The notes beneath the pieces were generated by a model that worked only from the letters and a program-made list of their open reading frames with translations, searched no databases and had not been told where the DNA came from. Positions 55,101-63,835 of a DNA stretch of 64,000 nucleotides are shown piece after piece. Each line of letters starts with the position of its first letter. Positions within the stretch are counted from its first letter, which is position 1. The stretch is from NCBI GenBank assembly GCA_012845835.1, contig JABAKD010000012.1:3461570-3525569 (forward strand), read 5' to 3'. This DNA is from Undaria pinnatifida. Lineage: Eukaryota > Sar > Phaeophyceae > Laminariales > Alariaceae. A program made the position numbers and the translations under genes.

Positions 55101-56336
55101 CCGGTAGGCTTCAGCACCAGATACATCGACGACGATGACGACGACACCGACGACGATGACGATGATGGTGATGGTGGCAATGCCGATACTTTGGCCGCCA
55201 TCCCTACCGCAACCGCGGCTGCAGCCACCACCGCCGCCGCAGCCGCCGCCTTTGCTGCTCCCTCCACGCGGCGGCCGTACAACGACTCAGCAGCGCGAAG
55301 TAGCAGCCTCCGCGTCGGCGGCGGCGGCGGCGGCGGGGTCAGCTCCAACGGCAAGCGATCATTCTTCGCCAGAGTCACCCGTAAGTTCGGCAGGGGTGGG
55401 GGCCAGGATAGGGTTCGGGAAGACTTCGAGCAAAAAGGGCAGATGAGTGTCGGAGGATCCCCGTTGTACGCGGCGCCGGATGATGCGCTGGCGCTAGCGC
55501 TTACCACCGCGCTTTACGCCAGCCAGGAGACGGCGGTGAGGGCCGGGGGGAACGCGGGTAGGGCGCGGGGGGACCCTAAGGGGGGTGAAGGTGGAAGGTG
55601 GTCGAACCGGTCTTCGGGGAGTTCGGGGAACGCCAGCAGACGCCCGAGCAAGTTTTTTAAGGAGCTGAAGAGGTCGCTGAGGATAGATTCGAAGCAGCAG
55701 TGTCCCGAGAGGTTGAGCAGGTATGGTGATGGTGGGTGTGATGGTCGGTCGGATATGTGTACTTGCCTGTTTTGGGGCTCGGGACGGGTGTCGTGGTGGA
55801 TAGCGGTGTTCGTTCATCCCTCTCACCGTCAAAAGATGTCGGGTTGACGAGCTCTCTTGCCCTTTGACGGGCAGCAGTCAAGACAGCCGTCAAGGAACCC
55901 TCCACACTAAAACTAGAGCATATCACGCTTAAAGAAGCCTTGCCGGGCATACTTGACACAGTCAAAACCGTCGACTGACGTGTCTCCCATCCCCCCCCCC
56001 ACACACACTGCGCTCCTGCAACTGTCTCCTTTCTTTGTCACCGCCAACTTGATGCCGCGTGTGTGCAGGATTGAGCAACACAAGGCTAACATGTTTTTGG
56101 AATCTTTATCTTCTCCGCAACATCGCTTGCGGACGGCGTATTGTGCCGAGGAGGAGGAAGAAGGGGAAGAGGCAAAAGAAGAGCAAGAAATGGTGTTCGA
56201 GGAGCCGGAAATGCATCCGCAATCGAGGAGGGGAGGGAGAGGGGGGTCGCGACGGGCGAGGAGGACGATGGGGGGGGGCGGGGGCCGCTGGGCTGGGCGA
56301 TACTCGGACTATGGGTCCGTATCGGAAATGGCATGA
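52200..56336 (+). CDS. Large low-complexity (Gly/Ala/Ser/Asp/Gln-rich) protein, one intron
   Basis: Frame open 52089-55847. I place the coding start at an acceptor (GTGCAG before 52200) or at ATG 52227 (M-F-S-G-S-G), because everything upstream is LINE and family E sequence. Intron 55721-56068 (CAG|GTATGG ... GTGTGCAG|G, phase 2); exon 2 ends TGA 56334-56336, giving about 1250 residues. Visible parts: three D-G-Y-x-T motifs (near 52400, 52715, 52790); G-D-G-G-N-G-V repeated four times (52558-52641); three copies of a module S-S-D-x-x-T-x followed by Q6-Q8 and Q-E-R-x-(E/D)-P-S (53110, 53370, 54335); acidic and Ala runs; Asp-rich 55128-55165; basic segments K-R-S-F-F-A-R-V-T-R-K-F (about 55350) and K-F-F-K-E-L-K-R-S-L-R (about 55650); Glu-rich then Arg/Gly-rich C-terminus. 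No catalytic domain, signal peptide or membrane segment. Probably disordered; function unknown. Confidence 0.6.
55721..56068 (+). other. Predicted intron of the large gene
   Basis: GTATGG donor, pyrimidine-rich CTGTCTCCTTTCTTTGTC before the GTGTGCAG acceptor, 348 bp. Splicing joins S-R to I-E-Q-H-K in frame. Without it the protein would end 42 residues later in unremarkable sequence. Contains the GGCAGC-GTCAAG-CAGCCGTCAAGGA repeat also found at 22300. Confidence 0.55.
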
Positions 56337-57770
56337 TGTGTGACCATGATGCAAAAAGTTTTTGGGGGTGTTGCAGAGGGGGAGGCATGATGGTGACCAT
56401 GATAATCAAGGGTATTATCTCGTGCAGGCACCGGGGACGGAGGGGGGAGGGTTGTTGAGTTGATTATTTTTCACAATTTGCGCAGATGAATAACTCTAGC
56501 GACGCACATACCACTCTCTCCGGAAATATGGGCACCGTTTTTAGACATTCGGGTTATTACCGAAACGGGTTTTGTATTTTGGGATAAAGTGGTGTATATG
56601 TAGCGAGTGTTGTCTTGTATCGAAGGTGTTGTTATGCGTACTCGTATCGTTTTTAGGTCGTTTTTTTCGGTCTGTTTTTGTTGTGGTGGTTTATATCGTA
56701 GCCCCTGAGAGATTTTTGACCATGGCGGGCACCAATAAGTACGTCCCGTATACGCGCAGTGCAGTGGGTTGTGTTGAGAATGTATGATATTGGTGACGGA
56801 GCGTTATTTTTGGTTTATCCTTATATGTGTATGTGCGTGGTTTTGTTTTGGCTATATACCACGTTTTACTGTAGTCGCGCAGGAATGGCCGTGATATCGC
56901 GTCGGGGTGGGCTATTGTTGTACCCGGGCGCGAGCACCGCGCCCATACAATGTACCGGGTACACCGATCTGGGCGGGTATGTAAGGACCGGTTGGTATTC
57001 ATGTTAATACCCCCAATGGTCCCTATATTTCGGCCCAGAGTGGTATAATGTAAACTGATGGCCGTTTTTGTTTGGCGGTCTGGGTTGTCTGGTGTTTACG
57101 TACGTAGGTCATAGTATATTTTTATATTTGCGTGTATCCCACCAGCCCCACCGAATCCACGAGAGCCGGTTTTGCTTCTGGAAAACGTTGATTGATTTGC
57201 TATTTTTGGGAGGAACCGTTTTTATAGGTCGGCAGTCTGTGCGCTTTGTAGACACCATCCCCTTGTATTTAGCGACGGGTTGCATGTGCGTGCGCATCAA
57301 CGAGCGGCCTGGATCCTCCCCGTTGGTTCCCGAAACCACAATGCAAGAGAGCGTTTTTTTCTCAATCTGTTTGTTTGACGTCTATCCTATATAACCCGAG
57401 GGTTCTCCGTGTCATGACAGGATATTATAGCCTAAAAATGAACTTCCGAGCGGGACTGGAAAATTTTACTATCTCATCTTTTTGGGAGGTTTCCGGGGAG
57501 GCGGGGAGCAGGGGGGGGGGGTATTTCAGGGAGGGGCGTGAAATTCTTGGTTAGATTTTCTTGCCACCGTGACGCAGATTCCACGGGCGGAGAATAAAAA
57601 ACGGTACCGGCAAAGCACCGTTTTAATTTTGTTTTGCTGTTTTGCCCGCGAGCTCTCTCGCACACAAACGATTTGCGCTGGAGTGCGTCTGGAATACATT
57701 CGCATGAAGCACAGTTAGTCAAGGGTGTGCTTTTTTAATGGGAGGGAACATTATATCGGTGTTGCATTAT
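56337..57770. other. Possible 3' flank, no gene recognised
   Basis: T-rich and unique; may include the 3' UTR of the large gene. Open frames up to 108 codons (57068-57394) lack recognisable features. Confidence 0.4.
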
Positions 57771-57774
57771 ATCG

Positions 57775-57877
57775 GTGTTGGAGATCGAGATCGGGTCGCC
57801 GATCGTGAATGGCGATTTTTCTGCCGATCTTTTCTAAAGAATTGATCGCCATCGGCAAAAGAGATAATCTCCAACAC
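57775..57877. mobile_element. Foldback element, hAT-MITE-like
   Basis: GTGTTGGAGAT at the left and ATCTCCAACAC at the right are exact inverted repeats; inner TGGCGAT and ATCGCCA also pair. Ends resemble CAGTGTTGG-type hAT termini (family knowledge). A 16-bp direct repeat CATTATATCGGTGTTG (first copy partial) abuts the left end. No convincing 8-bp target duplication. Confidence 0.5.
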
Positions 57878-57887
57878 TGGATCACAT

Positions 57888-58600
57888 ACTCTGGGGCACC
57901 CGGGTAACGAATCTGGTTGTTTTGGTCATACTCGGGTAGGTACCCGGGTATCAAACCTGGTTGTTTGGTCATACTCGGGTAGCTGTCCGAGCACCAAACC
58001 AGGCTGTTTTGGTCATACTCGGGTATGACACCAGGACCTGGTTGTTTCAGCCGTACTCGCGGGTAAGTACCCGGGTAACGAATCTGGTTGTTTTTGTCAT
58101 ACTCGAGTAGGTACCCGGGTATCAACCTAGTTATTTTCTTCATACCCGTACCTGGGTATCAAACCCGGGTGTTTTGATCATACTCGGGTAGGTATCCAGG
58201 TAACGAATCTGGTTGTTTTGGTTATACTCGGATAGATACCCGGATATCAAACCTGGCTGTTTTGGTCGTACTCGGATAGGTACTCGGTACAACGCCTGTT
58301 TTTTGGCCATACTCGGGTAGTACCCGGGAATCAAACCTGGTTGTTTTCGTCATAATTGGGTAGATATCTGGGTAAACAATCGGGCTGTTTTGGTCGTCCT
58401 CGGGTAGATACCCAGGTATCAAACCTCGTTGTTTTGGTCATTGTTTGGTCATACTCGGGTATATACAGTAGGTATCCAGGTATCAAAATCTGGCTGTTCT
58501 GGTCATACTCGGGTATATAGGTAATCGGTACGTACCTAATCTGGCTGTCTTGATCATGCTCGGGTCTATAGGTACCCGTGTACCCCCAGAGTACCCTACC
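57888..58600 (+). repeat. 44-bp minisatellite, about 15 units
   Basis: Unit TCATACTCGGGTAGGTACCC, GGGTATCAAACCTGGTTG, TTTTGG with variants AACGAATCTGG. Contains CCCGGG and GGTACC palindromes in most units. Open frames on the minus strand (Y-D-Q-N-N-Q repeats) follow from the period and are not called genes. Confidence 0.95.
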
Positions 58601-59693
58601 AGCTATTTTGCATACACGTGTGACACCCTTTGCGGAACGCCTACACAGTACCACGCTGTAGCGAGTACATTTTTTTTTAAGAAAGCCTCCTGCTCTCGTA
58701 GTGCGCCACTGCCGGGGGGTTGTGAAGGCGGCGTGAATGCCGTTGCTGGGTATGTTTTTTCGCGCCGCGCTTGTGGATCTATACAATATAGCGCCCAGAA
58801 GTCGGCCGCGGGGTAACTACTACATACAGTAGTAGAAATAACTTTCGTAGCTGCTGTGCAGGACGTAAATTACAGGAAGTAAATTGATACATAATGGGGG
58901 GAAGGCGCCGTGAGCTGTGCCCCCACCCTCTTTGAGAGTACCCCCTTGAGGGCAATGGCTTAACAGCCAAGTCGAGAAGGGTGGGAGGGAGGTAGACGTA
59001 GGACACATGTCACTGCGGACACCGAACCCTCCAATAGGGTGATTAATATTTTTTTTAATACCTGGTACTATAAGTATACCATAATATATATATATTCATT
59101 TTTATTATTATTATTATTATTATATTTCTTGCCCTCCGACAATATAACTAGATATCTGATGCTGGTCCGATGTAAATCGAATATCCTTCCATAAAGCAGC
59201 AGTAGTAGTACCTATGAAGTCGAATGATCGCACCATAAAGAAGCGGTTTCTTCCGCCAACCATTTCCCCATTTCCTTTCCCCACATCTTCTCCTTAATAT
59301 ATACTGTTTCCTTTTCCTATAGTCTATATGTTTTAGCTGAGTCTGACCTATATTTTATAACCTACTCTTTTGGGATCTTGCCACAAAACCAGCAACATAC
59401 GATTGGCATAGGTAACATTATTAGTGCGCATACCATCCGCCAATCAATGTGCAGCGTGAGTGTCAGTCAGTCTCAAAGCATGACATACAAAACCGAAGAC
59501 CACCACAACAAAAAGAAATCGTAAAAACTACGGCAACGCACTCCGATTTGACGTACAAAAAAAAAGCCTTGCAGCACGTACGTGTGAATTGATGAAAATC
59601 CCGCTCAAGCAGTTTACGTTCAGGGATAAAATGTATGCGTGTCATACTTGGTCCTTGTCTTAAAGTCTGGTGAGTCGGTGCCTTCGAGGGCTT
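58601..59693. other. No gene; TTA microsatellite
   Basis: (TTA)n at 59103-59124 and TA at 59085-59095. Otherwise unique. Confidence 0.5.
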
Positions 59694-60064
59694 TGTTATA
59701 AGGCTTAGTTTGGGTAAGCTATTGGTTAACCAGTTGCAAGTGGTCAAACGGACTAATACCCCACTAAGTCCTTAACAAATGGCGTCGTCGACAGACCATG
59801 GGTTTTTGGGTCGTGGGTTCGATCCCCACATCCACCATAATAAACTTTTTCAGATTTCCCCATGGCGAACTTGAAAAATACTCTTCCTGGTATCCCCAGG
59901 GAATGAAACGGCTTGGATAATTGACAGGTCCGCCCGTATATCCGGCCGACCTGCTATCCCGCCGTTTCAGGGGGGGAGAGTGTTATAAGGCTTAGTTTGG
60001 GTAAGCTATTGGTTAACCTTTTGCAAGTGGTCAAACGGACTAATACCCCACTAATTCCTTAACA
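59694..60064 (+). mobile_element. TRIM-like mini-LTR element, intact
   Basis: Two 84-bp LTRs (59694-59777 and 59981-60064) with three mismatches by my count, each TGTTATAAGG ... CCTTAACA; flanked by GCTT (59690-59693, 60065-60068). TGGCGTCGTCGACAG starts two bases after the 5' LTR (primer-site position) and CAGGGGGGGAGAG sits directly before the 3' LTR (polypurine tract). The 203-bp interior has no coding frame but carries a tRNA-like T-arm GTGGG-TTCGATC-CCCAC (59813-59829). Total 371 bp. Confidence 0.9.
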
Positions 60065-60097
60065 GCTTCCACTCTATTTTTTTTTTTTCCACGGGTC

Positions 60098-60395
60098 GTG
60101 ATCTTGCTCGCCGGTCGGGCCACAAGGTTTCCAAAAACCCGGGTCGAGTCGGGCTGGGTCACGAGGTATTCGAAATCTCACGGGATGGGTCAAGCCAGGT
60201 CAGGGGTTTTGCAAATGTCGCGGGTCGGGTCGAGTCGGGTGAGGAGGAGGTCGAGTCCAGCCGGGTCAGGGGGTTTTCCAGCATCATGGGTCGGGTCGAG
60301 CCGGGTCAGGGTGATTTCAAGTATAACATCACGGGTCGGGCCGGGTAACCCCGACCCGAACCGACCCGAGAGAAGTGATCCAACCCGTCTAAAAC
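60098..60395 (+). repeat. GGGTC foldback array, copy 3
   Basis: CGGGTCGAGTCGGGCTGGGTC, spacers GGTTTTGCAAATGTCGCGGG and similar, then the arm CCCCGACCCGAACCGACCCG and tail AAACCCTGG. Same orientation and order as the 3-kb and 4-kb copies. Confidence 0.75.
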
Positions 60396-60785
60396 CCTGG
60401 AACAGTGTTCTCCCAGAGAGCGACATAGTCTACTCCAAAAACGTGTTTGGTTGCTTGTTTGTTCTTGTCCGCTTTATCAATAGTCCACTCGATTTTTCAA
60501 TGGTCGGGATTCTCGGCCCAGGCCACCTTGCGACGCAAACATCAATAATCCCTTTATATAGGCACTCTTCATTACATTACAGACCCTCACGAAGTTTCAG
60601 CTGTTTTGGCCGCCACGTGTATCTATAGTTGGGCTAGTGGTGTCGGCGGTGTGTGAACTTTCTCGGGTCAAGAGACAAAAACAAGCGCTCGGCACGTATT
60701 GTGGCAAAGCTCCCTTTGTGTTGTTTTGGCTTGCTTGCTGTGTTCCTCTCGCCGCAGAAGAACAAGGAAGAGAAAGTTTTGCTTT
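60396..60785. other. No recognised feature
   Basis: Unique sequence; no gene supported. Confidence 0.4.
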
Positions 60786-60859
60786 GTTTATCCTCCGGCG
60801 GATGAGGGAAAAATGAATCTTAAGCTCACCACACTTCTGCGTATTTTCATAGGTGTCAC
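60786..60859 (-). repeat. Family F element, copy 5
   Basis: Reverse: ATGAAAATACGCAGAAGTGTG, GAGCTTAAGATTC, TCATCCGCCGGAGGATAAAC. No long A tail; the first hairpin is mutated. Confidence 0.6.
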
Positions 60860-60865
60860 AATTCC

Positions 60866-61150
60866 GACAGATCAGATCCCTATTAATTGTTAATGATCTG
60901 TGTATTTCAGGGCAGACGTATCTCGGGTCTATATGATCTGCATGGTCTATATTGTAAAAATAAGAGTACACTCCAACTGCTGTGAGATCGAAGAAGATTT
61001 CGTCGAAACTCATCTTTGCAAGCTGTGTGGTGGTATTCCGATCGCGCGCGTTACTGGCTGATATATACCATGATGCCCGGTGAGAGCCCCATGATGTGAA
61101 TGATCTAGCACATGTTCCCTGGGTAGGATCTGTATTACATAGATCCTATA
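60866..61150 (+). repeat. GATCTG-rich dispersed repeat, interrupted by B
   Basis: CAGATCAGATCCCTA ... AATGATCTGTG, GGGCAGACGTATCTCGGG, CTATATGATCTGCATGG, then after a B insertion CATGATGCCCGGTGAGAGCC. The reverse complement of 62821-62936 gives the same order without the B piece. Confidence 0.7.
60951..61063 (+). repeat. Family B hairpin as a discrete ~110-bp insertion
   Basis: Leader TTGTAAAAATAAGAGTAC, hairpin, GTATTCCGATCGCGCGCG, TTACTGGCTGAT. The uninterrupted relative at 62.8 kb shows both borders, so a unit of this size can move on its own. Confidence 0.7.
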
Positions 61151-61297
61151 CATCATGCATACCATAATGAATGATAGATACAGGATGTAGATAATCTAGA
61201 TCGCAATCTGACCAATGATGTGTGGAAGATTTTGGCGTAATTTTGTTGCCTTATTTTGGGTTGTAGATGGACGCCAGCTATTAGTAGTTCAAAAACC
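61151..61297. other. Spacer
   Basis: AT-rich sequence with GATC/TAGATC palindromes; nothing else. Confidence 0.4.
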
Positions 61298-61412
61298 GGG
61301 ACCGGCCGTACCACGTCGATCCCAGCACATCCCGTCCGCTCTGTGAAGTTAAGCGACGTCGGGTCAGGCTACTACGGTTGGGGATCCCCGTGGGAAGCCC
61401 CGGTGCCGTTTC
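61298..61412 (+). rRNA. 5S ribosomal RNA (single dispersed copy)
   Basis: GGCCGTACCACG at the 5' side, TCCCGTCCGCTC, GAAGTTAAGCGACGTCGGGT (the conserved core and Pol III internal A-box region), GGCTACTACGGTTGGGGATC, CGTGGGAAGCCCCGGTGCCGT at the 3' side, then TTTCTTTTTT as Pol III terminator. About 115 nt against the usual 118-121. Terminal helix pairs GGGAC with GUUUC plus GGC with GCC if one C is bulged. Several G-U pairs and the bulge leave open that this is a pseudogene. Confidence 0.85.
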
Positions 61413-62538
61413 TTTTTTGACGACCAAGTTCACCTAATTAGCCCCTTTAGAGTTACACTCACGTTTTTAGGAGACACATAATGTGGCTTGGAAGTAGTAT
61501 GAGATGAGCATTGCAGTTCTGAAAGGATTAAGGACTGCACACAGTTGGGAAGCATCAGAAGCATCAGTCATCCTCGAAAGCCGCACAGGTACGCACGATT
61601 AGCTGTACACTTTCTCGCGGATTTGATTATTTGCACGCTACCAGGGGCTTGGTTCGTCTCGTTGATCAGGGCATCACCTTCACTTCCCAGCTCAAAACTA
61701 TTGGGAGGTTTTACCCGCAACGGCCTTCTAGAAAACGGGCAGAAGTCACAGGCGTCGTCCTGCCCTCCCCCCGCCGATATACAGGGTCCATTTTCGGCGT
61801 TGTTTCACACTGCTTGTCGATTTTCGGCGATTTTTGCCAGCTTGCACGCAGATCATTTTAATGAGAGCACGCACACCGACCAGTCGGATGGCGAGATAAT
61901 GGGAGGAGCCGTTTTTTGTATACAGTTATTTAGCAATACTATTACTGGCATCCGACAATGTCCAGCATGGGCTTCAACGTCTATTATACGACTCACACAA
62001 AAAAAAACCCAAAAAAACAAGAAAAACCAAGGCAAGCCAAAACGAAAATGAAACCTACCTGGTATACACGAAATCTGTAACTCCCTTCTGTACTACCTAC
62101 AGTACTTCCTCTAACCATCCTCGTTATTACTGATACTACCAAACAAACAATAGATCCAATGTTGGAGCGTCGACGGCAAGCCCTCCAACCAATAACTGGA
62201 AGATTTTCAGCAGTCGCTAGCCAGCAAAGAAAACCGCAGCAAGGAGCAGCAGTTAGTTAACTTAACCCTTGCACTGTCGAAAAACGATTTCCTCACGACA
62301 GAGTAGTTCCAAGTACCTTGTTTTCCCCCCGAAATGAGTACAGTGCTTGAAACATAGGGGGTGGTATCGTGGGCCCGTGCACGACAAGCCGGTCGAGTTC
62401 GTCCTACCAAGACCCCCCACATCGGCAAGACCACGATCTAGATCGTCTACATCCTATATCTGTGCTTATGGTATCATATCTTGTGCAGGATCTGCGTGGC
62501 ACAGATCCGACCCAGGAAACATGTGCTAGAGCATTTAG
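61413..62538. other. No recognised gene
   Basis: An open frame at 61545-62051 and others have no domain. A weak M2-like start (TTAGCCCCTTTAGAG) is at 61438. Confidence 0.4.
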
Positions 62539-62815
62539 GACGAGGGCTACGATGGAGGTGCAACACTTTTTCTTGTTAAGGTTTCCTCAATTTTGGGAGC
62601 TTAAGACCTCCCCAAAACTGATTTGGAGAAAAGTAAAACTGCTTCGTACATACCGGATATAAAACCCCATGGCCTCTTAGGTACGAGTACACAACGACAA
62701 TTATGTTGAAAAAAAATGGACGAAATTTCCGACGATTTTGGGTTAAGGAGCCCCGTCATTCAGAAACAACTTTTTTAAGACGAAACTGCTACGTACCTCT
62801 ATCGTACCACGCGTC
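62539..62815 (+). mobile_element. Family H element, minimal form
   Basis: GGACGAGGGCTACGATGGAGG ... CTCAATTTTGGGAGCTTAAGACC, CCCATGGCC, one GACGATTTTGGGTTAAGGAGC unit, and CTCTATCGTACCACGCGTC. About 277 bp. Confidence 0.8.
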
Positions 62816-62820
62816 TCATG

Positions 62821-62936
62821 CAGATCGTACGGCTCTCACCCGCCAGCATGATCTATCTATAGGCCACGCAGATCATATAGATTAGGGATATATCTGCCCT
62901 GCCTTGGGCACAGATCATTGTTAGATATCTGATCTG
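62821..62936 (-). repeat. GATCTG-rich dispersed repeat, uninterrupted copy
   Basis: Reverse complement aligns with 60866-61110 minus the B insertion (CTATATGATCTGCGTGGCC, ATGCTGGCGGGTGAGAGCC). Confidence 0.7.
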
Positions 62937-63390
62937 TTCGCTGCGAGCAGAATTCCCTTGTTTTGCGCAGTAACATCCACACACACAAACAGAGACAGAG
63001 CGCTCAACCCTTGCACCACTGCAGAACTGATGCCGTACAAAATTCCAAGCGGTGTACCGAAAAACGGGGCGCAGTTCTGGTACCAGGTTGTACCTGTTAT
63101 AGGTTAAGCGCCAAATCATTCCATCTACGATACGTGCAGCAGCCGTGAACAACGGACAAGACTCAGACGAGCAACAACAAAAGAACCTCGGAGGTTATCG
63201 GAGCCACTGTTGAGGGCTTTTTCTTGAAAACACAACAGGCACTGCATATTCGTACATGACGGTTTTTTGTTTGCCTGCGGTTGTTTCCTAAGGCCGGCGA
63301 GCCAAAAAAAAACACGAAAACTGCCACAGAATGACAGATTGTGCTTTTGTTGTAAAGATGCAGCATAAGCACCGAGTGAGCTAGCAGTCA
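62937..63390. other. No recognised feature
   Basis: Unique sequence, unsupported short open frames. Confidence 0.4.
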
Positions 63391-63392
63391 CC

Positions 63393-63835
63393 GCGGAATA
63401 TTAGCTCAGTGGAAATGGTGTGCATCTAGCAGCGCGAGCGTTTCGAGCAGACAAACGCGGCGCCACGGTCTCAATCAAGGGAAACCCCCAACCGTCACAA
63501 GTACCGCCGCTGTACATCCAATTTGAAATCCAATTCGGCCAATCAGATTCGTTCATACATGGCTCCGAAGCGGTCGCGGGCGTTATCGTTGCCCCACCCC
63601 CCAAACTCCCCCCCCCTCAATCGTGCCGATGTCCACCTCACAAGCAGTTCTTTGTGGGATGCAGCTCACCCCCTTCATGCGACTCGCCGAACACCTCACG
63701 GTGCATCGCACTTGGTGCACGCGATGTCTGCTTGGTCGGTGAAAACCCGACACGCTCCGTTCCGGCATCGTAAGGATGCGAGGGCCTATGGTCTTACGAC
63801 TACGACCACGCATAATAATGAGTACCCCTCTCCCT
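63393..63835 (+). mobile_element. SINE-like family E with tRNA-like head
   Basis: GCGGAATATTAGCTCAGTGG at 63393-63412 contains an exact A box (TAGCTCAGTGG) and is followed by a B-box-like GTTTCGAGC (63449). The typical E body starts near 63656 (GGATGCAGCTCACCC, CATGCGACTCGCCGAACACC) and ends AATAATGAGTACCCC. Whether the head belongs to the same element is uncertain. Confidence 0.6.

Noticed and set aside
53015-55507. Long open frames on the minus strand opposite the large gene (up to 445 codons)
   Set aside because: They mirror the GC-rich, triplet-biased plus-strand coding sequence. The plus frame has coherent motifs, module repeats and a supported splice; the minus frames do not.
57751-58786. 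Minus-strand proteins with Y-D-Q-N-N-Q-type repeats
   Set aside because: Produced by the 44-bp minisatellite; several partial frames are used and none continues through.
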